From contig NC_065923.1 in the NCBI RefSeq assembly GCF_024586455.1, positions 49,050,264 to 49,114,263 on the forward strand: a stretch of DNA of 64,000 bases, read 5' to 3'. The notes beneath the pieces are model-generated. The model was given only the letters and a program-made list of their open reading frames with translations. It was not told where the DNA came from and made no database searches. This document shows positions 24,718-36,042 of the stretch, one piece after another. Origin of the DNA: Bactrocera neohumeralis (taxonomy: Eukaryota > Arthropoda > Insecta > Diptera > Tephritidae). How positions within the stretch are numbered: position 1 is the stretch's first letter; each line of letters opens with the position of its first letter. A program made the position numbers and the translations under genes.

Positions 24718-25192
24718 ATAAAAAGAAAAACATTAATTTACGTTGCACCGAAGCTTTAATACCCTTCACAAATACAAAAGTTTCCATGCAAGAACTTTTT
24801 CAGTTGTCAGTCAGTTTATATAACAGCTATATGCTAATATAATCCGATCTGAGCAATTTGTTCAGATATGGTAGCCTTGAATAATAATCCGCGCGGAATT
24901 CCATGAAGATATCTCGTCAAATAAAAGAGTTTTCCATAGAAGAAATCGTCTCGTCAAATAAAAAGTCTTCCAAACAAAAATTTGACCTTGACCGTTCAGT
25001 TTGTGTGGCAGGTATGTATGTATGTGGTATCGGCGGTTTCTAGAAACTGAGCGATTAGTTCGCGTATTAACTGACACACGGACATGTCTAAATCGACTCA
25101 GCTCCTCAAGCTATATTAATAGGGTCTCCGAGGTTTTCTCCTAGGTGTTAGCAACTTCATGGCAAACTTAATCAACACCGTTCAGGGTATAA
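24718..25192 (+). repeat. Dispersed hairpin-ended repeat, copy 2
   Basis: Begins AAAAGAAAAACATTAATTTA and GTTGCACCGAAGC, where the left arm of the first hairpin is degraded, and ends CGTTCAGGGTATAA. Internal boxes such as AACAGCTATATGC, GAAGATATCTCGTCAAAT and GGGTCTCCGAGG match the copies at 51903 and 56596. An internal 55-bp segment containing TCTCGTCAAATAAAA-A-GT is partly duplicated at about 24911 and 24947. Non-coding. Confidence 0.8.
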
Positions 25193-27516
25193 TTCCAACA
25201 ACTAAGTTCTCTGGAGGATGAAGTCATGTGTAGAAGTTCACGCATGTGAAGATAGTTTCAGCGCCATTCACTTGGGAGTGGTCAGAAACAATTCTTTTGC
25301 ATATGACACAAGTAACTCATTACTTCCGGTCTTTGACCAAGTATTCTCTGGGTAGCCAAAACATATTCGTTTGAAGGCGAGCTAAAGTGAGAAGGCGAAA
25401 CATCCCCTCCCCAGTGTTGTTCGCTGGGTTTTGGACCCGCCAAGTAAAAAGCACCCCGGATGAAAAGAAGAAAACAGCCTGCTGTTGTAAAATCGGATAT
25501 AACGTCGTAAGAGGTATCTACGCCAACAAAGAAGAAGTTCTCGAAATGACAAAAAGTTCGAACCAAAATTCATTCGAGTAAGCCAACACGAGGAAGAACT
25601 TGTTTACTGGGATTATTTGCCTATTATCTTAAAAATTATGTGTTTGTTATAAGTGATTAAACTAAAGCTAATGTAGAATTTAATATCCTTGATGACTATT
25701 TGAAAGACAGTTTTTACCGTAAGGGGTTAATGGGTTTCCTCGGGAAAAAAAGGTTTTTTCAACAATTTTTTTCTCATATAAAAAATTAAACATTTTATTA
25801 GATCTTTTATTGTTACAAACAAACACTGTTACAAAAAAATTCTGAAAGTTTTGGAAAAAATATTCTAAACTCGGCCATTGACCCGCCAATTCCGGCGACC
25901 CCACGCTTGCAAGATAACTCCTTATAAGATCATCTAAAGTGAGAAGATACGTGTTTTAGTTAAAACTTTAACTTAGAACTTGGACGAAGGGAAAATACTG
26001 AGACTGGGATTTTTGGCAGACATTGTTACAAAAAAATTAAAATTTCAGTGAAAATTTCGCGACATTTTTTTTCAAATAGTTGTAAAAAAATTCTGAGACC
26101 AAGTCTTTAAAAATTGTATCGCCCAAACCTATGTAAAATTTCATGAAGATCACTTGAGTAGTTCTCGAGAAGACTTGCCAACCGATTTCAAAAACTCAGT
26201 TTCGAGAAAAACGCGTTTAAAGACGGGGCACTTAGCCTAGCCAGCCTCGATCGCAAAAGATCCCAAGTTCTCAAGTCAAGTCTATTACTCGGATCAACTT
26301 GAAAATTTATGACAATATTCTAGAGATGAAACCCGTAAACTCATGTAATCCTTTAATGCGAATGTTTATGATGAATAATAATTCTATTTCACAGCTGGCA
26401 GTTAACCAAGGAAAATCCGAAGTTCTTGAGTATGCTGATGCTGAATATTTGCAAAAACCAAAATTGTATTGTATGCAGCAGCTTGGGCTAATCATACATA
26501 TATGTATGTAGTTATTGGAAAAATATTGATATTTAAAATACGTAAAGTGAATTTGATTAAATTCTTAAACTTGGCTTGCGGCTCAACGCGAATCGAAAGA
26601 ATGCAAACTCTTCATCTACGTCAAACAAAAAATCTATCAAGTATTCATGCTTCGCTTTGTTGCATGTCCCATATTTGGCGGAATTGTTTATGCATGCAGC
26701 AGACGTCGTCGGCTATAAGAAGGGCAAGGTTACAACAATGAACCGACAATCGAATGAACCACCAATCCACCCACACGCTAAGGCGCAACGAAATGACATG
26801 GAAGCGCCGCAAATACAAATTGGCAAAAATTTTCTTTTTGCTCTGCACATTTCCAGCCAACTCTCACCATCTCTCTCTCTGTGTCTCTATGTCTCTATAT
26901 CTTGCACCGGCATCTCACATAAAGTAATTTATGATTATTACATTTTATTTTTATTTATATTTTATTTTATTTTGTATTTTTTGCGCGACTTTTTTGCTTA
27001 TTATTATACTATACATATGTACATTTATACATACTATATGTCTCTTGCAATTGTGTTATCAGCTTTACGATGTGAATATCGCTACCTGTGAGTTGAGCAC
27101 ATGACGAGACGCTACTTGTTGAGGTAGATCGCGGCACCGTTTTTATATGTTTTGCACCACATATCTTAAATCGGCATAACAGCTTTTTAGCGCTTGTGCT
27201 TTGTATATTTATGAGAGTACATAAATAATTTGGCTTTTATTGTCTCCGACAGCCGACTGACTGTTTAATAGGCAGTGAAAACTGGGGGCTCCTTGCCGCC
27301 GAAACTGTCAAAATACATTCACCGTTACAGCTCATCTGCATCGAATAACCATGCGAGCATATCAACCAGTAAAAACATACATACATACTTTGTCAGAAAT
27401 CTTATTGAATTGAGCGATTTGTATGTCCGTATGTCCTTGAGTCGAATACTAGTATATCATGGAATTAAAAAATGTTTGATACGAAGTAAACTAGTTAAGC
27501 TTAGCATAAAGAATTG
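25193..27516. other. No gene recognised; possible unclassified repeat at 25700-26290
   Basis: Between 25820 and 26100 a GTTACAAAAAAATT-type phrase recurs three times at about 25825, 26025 and 26080. The segment then ends in GAAAAACGCGTTTAAAGACG, which suggests a non-coding repeat. The 171-codon frame at 26576-27091 includes a TCTC run and T-rich sequence and resembles no known protein. CATATGTA microsatellites recur. Confidence 0.5.
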
Positions 27517-27890
27517 AAAAAGCGAATACGCGAAGAATAATGAGCTGAATTCGAAAATGATTTTCATGATGTCATAGAACCCGATTCCCCAATCGATGAC
27601 GTTGGAGCCGACGTTTCATTGCCCGACCATGAAGAAGTTCGAATAGCAATTGCCCGCCTCAAGAACAACAAAGCGGCAGGGGCCGACGGACTACCGGCCT
27701 GGGCGGCGAAGAACTATCATGGTCGGCCCAACGATATTTATGTGCTATGCCTAATCCAAAAACTGTTTGATACGAGAAAGATGCTTATCAGTAAGCTTCA
27801 GAGGAAAATCATAAGATATTCACCATGAAAAAGCGAATACGCAAAGAATAATGTGCTGAATTCGAAAATGACTTTCATGATGTCATAGAA
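27517..27890. repeat. 63-bp direct repeats flanking a LINE fragment
   Basis: 27517-27579 and 27828-27890 are the same sequence at 60 of 63 positions, starting AAAAAGCGAATACGC and ending GATGTCATAGAA. Weaker similarity (GTTTGATACGA, TAAGCTT) extends further left of both copies. The interval between them holds the reverse-transcriptase scrap at 27577-27712. A repeat this long is too big to be an ordinary LINE target duplication, so a local tandem duplication or unusual repair event is more likely. Confidence 0.8.
27577..27712 (+). pseudogene. LINE reverse-transcriptase fragment, start of RT domain
   Basis: The forward frame reads EPDSPIDDVGADV, then PDHEEVRIAIARLKNNKAAG and ADGLPAW. The last part is the NKAxGxDGLPAE motif at the start of the reverse-transcriptase domain of a non-LTR retrotransposon. 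The same segment occurs in the longer minus-strand copy at 38251-39275, which continues with ELFKHGGEE. Here the frame departs into unrelated sequence immediately after LPA. Only about 45 codons remain, without any catalytic motif. Confidence 0.8.
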
Positions 27891-28350
27891 CATCACGTTT
27901 TCTAACAATGTAGGAATTAAACAAGTTATCATCTTAACATAAAAAAGACTAAGGTCTCTAAGAAGTGTCCAACGCTAGTCGATCATTATTGACACGCCCC
28001 ATTTTCCCTGTTATCTATATTCCAACTCCTTAATATTGTGGTGCAATCGTTCGCCTCTTTATCTTTACTTCTAGTATATCTCAAATTTTCTGTAGGGTGG
28101 CCGAATTGGGAATGAAGAAAACGTACTTTTAGACGCATTAGGCATGAATTGCTTTACACTTCCCTTTGGGGAAATGTTTCTTTATTATGTTTTGTCTCTA
28201 GGATCCGTCATGGTTGTGATGAACTGTGGATCGGCCATAAGACATCAAATATCAGGTCCAACGAAAACACCTTCCTTCAACTTTATCTCTGAGAGACCTG
28301 GAAACTTTGAAACTAAGTACTTGAAGCAAATTCTATCACTTGTGAGTGTA
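27891..28350. other. No gene recognised
   Basis: Mixed sequence with one short frame (28144-28356) of no known family. Confidence 0.5.
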
Positions 28351-28560
28351 CAGTGACGTAGCTAGGGGGAGCGAAGGGGGCCGTCGCCCCGGGTGCAACG
28401 TCTTGGGGGCGGCAAAACGATCTTCGCTGTTTTTTAAAACTCCAATTCGGGCAAAAATTCCTGCAAATTGTGTCAAAAGTGTACAAGATATAGGGCGAAA
28501 ATGGGTTTTTTCTATGGCTTTTAATAAGATGTCTTGTAAATTTACTATAAATTTCCTCAA
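28351..28560. mobile_element. hAT-like transposon end, partner end not found
   Basis: A GC-rich terminus CAGTGACGTAGCTAGGGGG starts at 28351. It is followed by CGCCCCGGGTGCAACG and GGGGGCGGCAAAA, the usual look of several insect hAT ends. The preceding 8 bases, TGAGTGTA, would be the target duplication. I could not find a matching right end or second TGAGTGTA downstream, so it may be truncated. A minus frame in the adjacent 200 bases has no recognisable transposase motif. Confidence 0.45.
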
Positions 28561-29629
28561 AAACCATTTTGGAACTTCAGAATTTGCGTGGCTTCTAGTT
28601 CCTAATTTTATATAATTAATATTGAAGATATTTTTTAAAAATTCACTTTTGTTCGAACCACCTCATGAAACTTGTAGACCAAAACTTTTTGGCCCGGTGA
28701 TTTGGTGGGTTTTTACTATCCAATGGACATAAAAAGCAAGAGAATTTGATAAACCTATGTAGTCCTCCAAGCAGCATACGCAATACTTATATTTAAATAA
28801 CCGCACACTTGGCATCTGTGGCCTTGAATTTGAATTTGCAAAGAACCAATTACAAGTTCTTATCGGTTTCCTTGAGGTATATGGAATAAGCTAAAGGAAT
28901 GGAAGTATAGAAACCGTCATTGTGAAGCAGAACTCCTCCTATGAAAATCTGCCACTTTCCTGGGACGTATGAGATTTAAAATGTATACATCAAACCTTCA
29001 ATATTTGTACAATAAACCAACTCGTTGTCTTTGGCAAATTAGAAAGTGAACTGCTTCTCACGATATCTAAACCAGGAGCAGAACCCTTTCGGCAAAAGTA
29101 AGTTTCCACTTTTGAGCCTTTATCCAAGCAACTCAGCGCTGTCTCGATAAACCAAATCACCAAATTATTGAGCTCCAAACAATTTTGAATTGCTGTCATC
29201 TGCAAATTCAAAACCCAACTTCGTCAGAACTTGGATTATCTTCCTAGGTAGCAGGGGCATTGGGCACTGATATTTCGGTCTCATCATCGGGTTATGAAGG
29301 GCAATGCTTTCGTTTTGAATTATACCCTTTTACATTATACGAACAAAAGTGACAGTCACCACACCATAGGGATCACATTCGGGATGGTTTACTTTTTGCT
29401 CAAGTTAGCTTAAAAATCGCTTTAACCTATCGTCCTAAAATTTGTTGGACAAACTATTGGAGAGACTATGTAGGTCAGTGGATGCTTGGAACGTAACTTA
29501 ATACATCGCGATAAAGAATATTGCGCAGTGGTCACATTTGACATGAACAAGCTTTAAACTCGGCATACTGGCCCGGGGTAATTGTTTAGGACAATTAGTA
29601 GCAGCATGACGACGTGGCTTATGACGTCG
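28561..29629. other. No gene recognised
   Basis: AT-rich with short, unrelated frames on the minus strand. No repeat ends were detected. Confidence 0.5.
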
Positions 29630-29985
29630 GATATGGTGGCCTCGGAGCTGAGCAGAGCCTACCTTTAAAATAATCACCATGAATACGCGTCTAACGGCCG
29701 ACGAACGCAAAAAGAGAGACAGGCGAGTCTCAACAAATGGTAAACGCAATGGAATGCGAGAGAAAAAAGAAGATCGACACATAGGCTCATTAAGAACGTA
29801 GCAGCGTAGATTGAGCACAACACGAAGAGGCAGACTTCGATTTGACGCAGTTCTTGTCGGGTCATGACTGTTTCACAGAGCACCTCCACGGATTCGGCCA
29901 CGATGACGTAACTGCGGATGACTTTTGCAGCAGTGCCGAAGAAAACGCAGAGCAAAGCATTTTTCTTCAAGGAGAAAAGCGTGTG
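29630..29985 (+). pseudogene. R1-type LINE, C-terminal fragment of the polyprotein
   Basis: In one forward frame the sequence reads SLNKW, WNARKKRSTHRLIKNVAA and IEHNTKRQTS. In another it reads TQFLSGHDCFTEHLHGFGHD and AEENAEQSIF. Together these match the C-terminal region of R1-clade retrotransposons, where a W...GRWTHRLI motif precedes an LTQxLSGHGCFxxYLHRFGHD motif and a CxxC...H...C zinc knuckle. The first C of the knuckle is still visible (DDFCSS), while the terminal FHCPRF is lost. A frameshift separates the two halves and there are internal stops. No endonuclease or reverse-transcriptase domain remains upstream. Confidence 0.75.
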
Positions 29986-29989
29986 GGCT

Positions 29990-32435
29990 TAAAAATCTTG
30001 CATATTTATGTTTGTGATAATTATTCAAAAACTCTACTTTGTGTTTACTTTAGAAGAAATTGAACACCAAAAGGTGCCCGTAAGTTATCTACATAGCGTA
30101 CTTTATTTATTTTAAAGTACTTTGTTTTCAGGAGCTTGTATCGAAGTTATCGGAATTTAGTTGCCGTGAAACCATAACGAAATAGAGTAAATCAGAAATA
30201 ACCGCCCTACTTCCCCAACCACCACACACCGTTAGCTGTTTCTGGAAGCATTGGTGCCGAAATTATATTAATCACTTAATTTACTCCTTCACGGTGTGGC
30301 AAATGCTTAAATCATTGTGAAAGCTCACGAACAACTTGCCCGACCAGTGCACAACTTGTCTACGGATAAATTAACACCATAGCACACGGTCGTCGCAACA
30401 ACAACAACAACAGCATTGAATCATGGTCCATACAAAATTAACAAGGAGCATAAAACTTAACCCTTTCAACTGGCAACCACAACAGGAATTGGCATAACCT
30501 GGGCTGTGGCATAGCAACCCTTCTTCGTGGCATTCCACTTGTTGTGCGAAATGCAAAGTTCATCTTGTTTCCACCGCAGCGCCTTAGCTGCTTTTGTTTT
30601 GTTGTTGCTACTTGTGTTACTTAAGCTGCGCTGAAGTATGAAATTCTCGCGCATTTTGTTCATTAAAATAAATTTAAATATTTTCGTTCGCACCGATTGC
30701 CGCAATTTTAGATACTGCTGATGATGAGGCTGGAGAGGCTGGCGGCTACGCCATTGCTTGTGGGTGGGGTGGGTGCTTTTTCTGGTATCTGGCTTGAAGA
30801 CATTTCGGGAATTACGAATTTAGATGTCTTCATTTAAGAACGATTTACACGCTTAATGATGCCTGAAAGCGAACTGGAAAATAAACGACTGGATTTGTGC
30901 GACGACTTCCAACAGCTGAAACTATAACTGAAAGTATAACCCATAGACTTTCCTCCGTAACAAAAACTAAGTTTAATAGCTGTCATCTTTGTCGTAATCG
31001 ATATAAAAGTATATACTCATATGCCGAATCATTGAATAGAAATTTCCAAAGCATTGTCGCAAAAATTATAGGAATATTAATGCCGCAATGTATGTATGGA
31101 TGTATGTGTATTAATAATGCAATAAATACTAATGATTCTCAAAATGCGCCGGTTTTGTGCGCGCTAATGAATCAAGTGTTGAATGGAACATTTATCGCCG
31201 CGACCGCCATGTCATCAAGGCAACACCCACTGCACGTACCCACGCCCATTTGCAAGCAACACATGCTGTCCTGCTAGGACATACTATACATGTATGCAGG
31301 GAAGTGTGTGCTCGAGCAACCCAATTAAATGACATTCAAAATTTTCACCTACGATTCATCGGAAACAATGCCGAACACACATACAGCGACGAGACACACG
31401 ATTAAATCAAGCAAGGATTTGGGGAAAGTCGTAAACTCATCTCATTCAGCTGGTCATCCCTGCGATTCTGTGTTTTAATTTGAAGGCATTTGTACCAATC
31501 CATCATCGGACAGTTTAGAAAGCTGGCAGATGGAGGCGCGTTCCGGCCATCCATATACAATCTTGTCTGCAACTCGATATGAGCGCGTCAATCTGTTATG
31601 CAATCGCTGTGTGTTGAGCGTAGGCTTACCCCCTGCGAGGCGTTATATTGGCATGCCACAAGGGACCAATTCGAAATTTCATAGTTGCAATGCTGCGTCG
31701 ACGGCGGTGGCAGCGGCAGCATGCGAGCCCACGAGCTAAAATAATACTCGGAAATTAAGAAACAAACGCAAGTTGCAGTGTGCATTGATGCCGAATATCC
31801 TGCTCTGCTGTTTCGTGCCTCATTTCATCCAACTCTGGTGGCATTAGTGGTTGCTAACGTGCCACTGACTAGCGTCGCAGTCTTGCTCTACTATTGTGAA
31901 TATTACGAAGCGCAATTTTTTGAAAGCTGCTGCTGCTTACCTCATGCCTTGTGCCTCGATTTAGTGGTGTTCCGGTTATTCCCGCTTATTTTGTGTTGGT
32001 ATTGTTTTTGTTGTCAATTCATGCTTAAGGGTATATGTGTATAACTTTGCAACTGCATAGTGTCTAAAATTTTGACTCATTCATGCTTTTGACTTCCAAC
32101 ACTTTCGACTTGGTTTGACATCCAACCAAGTGAACAGAAGGCGGAACGAACGCGTGAAAGTCGCAATAAAAAGTCGAAGTTAACAACAGTAGCAACAACA
32201 TTGGATTGATATAAACTGCCTTACGCAGCCTAAACAAGCAACACCAGCGTGAACCACCACCGCATCAGTGGTGTTTAACTCATTGAAGCTATAATTGCGG
32301 CTTTCGATTTGTTGAGTGGGAGAAGAGGCACACACACACATACATCACTGTTAACATGAAGCACAGTGGTGCATTTTCCGAAAATTTACGGGTATATTTT
32401 ATATGATAATAAATAAAATAGCGAATTAGTATCAG
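29990..32435. other. No gene firmly recognised
   Basis: A minus-strand frame near 30466-30720 (ALRWKQDELCISHNKWNATK, then a CAG|GTTATG donor-like site) has slightly coding-like composition but no known relative. A (CAA)n run lies at 30395-30413. Frames at 30897-31405 and 31530-31785 appear on both strands and are not supported. Bases 31500-31740 are relatively GC-rich. Confidence 0.45.
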
Positions 32436-32439
32436 GATT

Positions 32440-32720
32440 TAAATAGATAGCTTTCGGATATTTAAAGAAGTGACTAGTCCTTGATGGTTGTGGGTTAGGT
32501 TAGGTTTGGTTCGATAGCCGATCCAGAGATCGCCCTTGCTCATTTGTGAAGATGTAAAATTAGAACTTCTGTATACGATCTTATAAGTTAGAGAAGCCAG
32601 TGTGGCCAATGCGAGTTCCCTTACGATCGATCTTGGGTCAAAAGACTCTTGCGACACCGACCCGTTCTCATTCTACTGATTGCGGGTCTAGGGTGCCTTT
32701 TCTTGCCAGCATTACAGTTA
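32440..32720 (-). pseudogene. Short LINE C-terminal fragment
   Basis: Minus-strand pieces such as GVARVF and PKIDRKGTR resemble the stretch that joins the RNase H region to the C-terminus in the neighbouring fragment at 32740-33490. The fragment is much decayed and boundaries are approximate. Confidence 0.4.
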
Positions 32721-32739
32721 GGTCAGGTTAGGTTGGATT

Positions 32740-33490
32740 AGATGACTGATCGAAGTTCGCACTTAAACTGCTATATGTACATACATAGTCTTTTGTGAAG
32801 CCATAGAAAGCAAGAACTCCTGTGCTCGAACTAATAGCGAAACGCTTAATAGCCAATACAAATTTGCACAGGCGTTTAATTTCCACTCCCGCCAGTTCGG
32901 TAGGATGTCTGAAGGTATGCTCCCAAGTACTTAAGCCTTGACCTCCCGAACGTGGGCCAGTCAAAAAGGAAGTGTTGAGTTGTTTCCACCTCATCTGCCC
33001 TGTTAAAAGCCTCACCACTAGGGAGAGGCTACGCTTACTGAGGACAAAGAGATTACTAGACCTCCTGCAATCGAAAGGCTTCTGCGACAACGCATGTACC
33101 GATGGTGGTCCAGCGCTGGTTTAGCTTCCGCAAACCCCATATGTCTAATAGTAGAAAACACGGGGATACGGGAGAACCGACACGCTCCCATTCTTCCAAT
33201 AGCGGATCTGGGGTGCCTTTACCGCTACCTTGGAAAAAAAACACTGCAATATTCTAAAGGAAGTCTGAAGCTGAAGTTGAGTTCCTGACAATATACTCTT
33301 CCACCATCTTTCGACCCAACCTTCGAGCTATTTCTAAAGAAGCTTACTGTCCTTTTCCAGCAGTGGCTTCTACCCACCTACAACTTCCGCGCAGATATGT
33401 GGGCAGAGAAAAATCCACGAGAGTTTTGTTTGTCGAATCCGTGATCCAAAATAACAGGTATCAAATCAAAGCAGCAGTACTCAGTTACTA
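32740..33490 (-). pseudogene. LINE C-terminal fragment (after RNase H), minus strand
   Basis: Minus-strand frames read LNQRWTTIGTCVVAEAFRL and NLFVLSKRSLSLVVRLLTGQ. After a frame disturbance they read HTFRHPTELAGVEIKRLCKF and STGVLAFYGFTKDYV. The LSKRxLxxVVxLLTGH motif and the later 'LAGVE...RLLKF' motif are usual in the C-terminal part of I/R1-type LINE polyproteins. The part nearest 33490 aligns with 62770-62900 in the second copy of this family, including a shared GCTTCTACC...CCTACAACT stretch. Stops, frameshifts and loss of the zinc-knuckle cysteines make it inactive. Confidence 0.7.
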
Positions 33491-33589
33491 AAATTTAATA
33501 CTGAATGGTAATACTACCTAGATGATGATGGGGTACCCTACATTGAAATTTAACGCAAACATATAGAGAATGAGGAAGGTTGGGTAGGA

Positions 33590-33860
33590 AGGAAGGTACG
33601 GTGGATGTCTGAAGACGATTCTAGAACTTTATGAGCCCCATTTTGAAATGACCGGAATAAAATGCCTATATTATGGCCTTTTTGAACCAATCTGTGCTTC
33701 AAACAGTTTTAAATGAGCAACCGAGAAGATCAACAGTAGGTTCCATAGAATCTTCTACCTCGACCTCAGCTTCCTACAATAGGCGTTGTATGGTAGTCCC
33801 AGTCTGCTGGCTTGTCTGCCAATTAGAAAGTGTTCTTATGCTCTTAAATCATTATTTTTG
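33590..33860 (-). pseudogene. LINE zinc-knuckle region fragment, minus strand
   Basis: The minus strand reads EHFLIGRQASRLGLPYNAYC, close to the LTGHCLIGRHAxRLGLPxNxxC segment before the CxxC zinc knuckle of I/R1-type LINEs. It continues with EVEVEDSMEPTVDLLGCSF and WFKK before decaying. It lies upstream, in its own orientation, of the fragment at 32740-33490 but repeats a comparable domain, so it is a second fragment rather than a continuation. Confidence 0.6.
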
Positions 33861-35541
33861 AATTTTGATAGTCGGCAAATGCGGCCCTGGTCCATTCATG
33901 CCTCATTGGTCTGCTTGTTGATCAAGTTAGGGATTGATTTTACCGGGACTGAGCTATATCTATAACATGTGTCGATTAAGTAAATATCTACAAGTACCCA
34001 GAGGCATAGATGCATACAATTTTTATTCTTATGTGGGGTCATCTTGAGAAAGAGCAATCTAAAAAATAAAATATTCTACGATATACACCTTATCAGGTAT
34101 GCTGACACCTCTGTTCCTTTTATTGGTGTTATTTGCATAATATATCAGGTCGTTATTCTGTGCGATGGAAACCGGCACAATTCTTCTCATTTAGCGACAG
34201 AGTTGTGAGATACGGGGATGATGCCGGGGCCATAATCCAAGCCAAACAAAAAAAAAAGAGTGGTGAGTGCGGGATTGCAGCGCATCGCCGCCGCTTTTGA
34301 GGCTGCTGATCGACCGACGTCGACGGTCTTAAAATGATGATTAGGTTGTTATTTTAATTTGCCTATTGATATGTTGGAAGAAGACGAGCGAGCGTACATA
34401 TTTAAATATACATATGAACATGTTCGCGTGTAAGTGTGTGCAGCACTGCGTACGCGTACTTGCTGAATGACGAAGGGTGGCTATGCCTTTGTATTTCCTT
34501 TGCTTGTTTTCTTTTTGTTTTTGTCATTTTGTCACTTCAGCATGACAACAACAACAATAATAATAATAAGGACATGCTCGTCGTAGTGGCGAAAGCAATA
34601 CCGGCAGCCGTGTGGCATGCGGCAAACAGCGTTTGTTTTTGGTGGCGTAACAAGCTTTAGCATTGTTTCCCGTCATTGTTGCTTAGCTCAGTTGTCGTTA
34701 TCCTTGCATCCTTGATACACTTAATTCCGAGTTGCGAGGGTTGACGCACGGCGGCGCGGTCCAAACCCCGCATCTATCCGCTGGCGGATGCGCGCATAGG
34801 AAGTGAGGCGGAAGCGAATGAACGTATTTAGCAACGTCTGCCGGTTAGCTTCGCTGCTTCGCTTCAACTGCCTGTGACGTGTTTGCAATTTGTCATCGAT
34901 TTTGTTGCAGCATTTAACGCATTCGACCCATTTTTCTCAAATGCTTTCCCAATGCGCACAAGGAACAAGAGAGGGTAGGGTGGCGGTTGAGGCGCTTGTT
35001 TGAATGTTTAAATTGGTCTAATTAATAAATTGACTTTTAACAATAACACGACAAACTAAAGCAGAACGCGAACGTTGGAAAGGAGTTCCTTTTGCCGGGT
35101 CACAGAATGCCCATATTGCAGTGAATTAATTTTAGTGGAGGCATTGTAATGATTGCTTGTACAAATGTGCACAAACGCCGGAATAATAGTTTGTTGTTTG
35201 TCTGCAAGTACTTATGAATGGATGTACGTATGTTTGTACATATTTACATTCGGTGAAATGAAGTGTAGAATAAATACGAATGCAAACAAACATATCATTT
35301 GGGAAAACATAAATTGCAATACGATTTGTTTGTATTGACTGACAAATTTGATACCTTTATGTTAGTAAAAATCTATTGAACTAAGCAGCAAAATATTATA
35401 AACACCAAAATATAAATATTAGGTACACATATACCAATCTCTAACTTTTATCCTTCGTACATGTATGTATATGCCATACATAAGTTCTGTTACAAAGTTT
35501 ACAATTCATATAGTGAGAACTACTTTTCAGAAAAGGCACCG
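33861..35541. other. No gene recognised; GC-richer block at 34700-34980
   Basis: Contains a (CAA)n/(AAT)n run at 34544-34570 that explains the frame at 34436-34660. Bases 34700-34980 are distinctly GC-rich with repeated CGCTGCTTCGCTTC-like motifs. They could be a regulatory or conserved non-coding block, but no specific site can be named. Confidence 0.5.
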
Positions 35542-35544
35542 TTA

Positions 35545-36039
35545 TAGCCTTGACATACGGCAGCGTTAATCCGGATTAACTGCGCACTTAATCAGATCCA
35601 AATTTGTAGGTGACAGACGGCAGCTATGCGAGTTTGAAACTCTCATAAACAGCTCATTGTCCTTTTTGTAATATTTTCAATGAAAATTGATAGAAGATAA
35701 ACATCACGGTTGTTAGCCGACCAATTTTTACCAACCCATTTTTTATTACAAAAGCATATCAACACATTATTTTTAAAACTGCATCATAACATAGATTTAA
35801 CATTTATTGATATTATATTGAGATATTGATAAACAGCTGTCAGGGTTGCTTGTATGTATTTCATTCACAATAGATGAAAATTGGCCATTTTTAACAACGT
35901 TGCCAACGAAAATCTCACAAAATCCCTAAAATGTTGAGAGTTATTTTTGGATTCAGCAACGGAGTTAGCTGTGGTAACTCCTGAATTAATCCCGAAAAAT
36001 GCAATTAATCTGGTTTAACGCTGCCGTCTGTCAATGCTA
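35545..36039. mobile_element. 495-bp inverted-repeat element (MITE) with TTA flanks
   Basis: The left 39 bases (TAGCCTTGACATACGGCAGC onward) and the complement of the right 39 bases match at 34 positions. The shared core is TTGACAKACGGCAGCGTTAA followed by a GATTAA motif. The direct flanks are TTA (35542-35544) and TTA (36040-36042), the 3-bp target duplication used by PIF/Harbinger elements. An internal echo of the terminal motif, GACAGACGGCAGC, lies near 35613. No frame longer than a few dozen codons is present, so the element is non-autonomous. PIF/Harbinger membership is inferred from the TTA flanks only. Confidence 0.8.
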
Positions 36040-36042
36040 TTA

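Noticed and set aside
26576..27091. 171-codon plus frame as a gene
   Set aside because: It passes through a TCTC run and poly-T sequence, has no domain, and lacks splice or promoter context.
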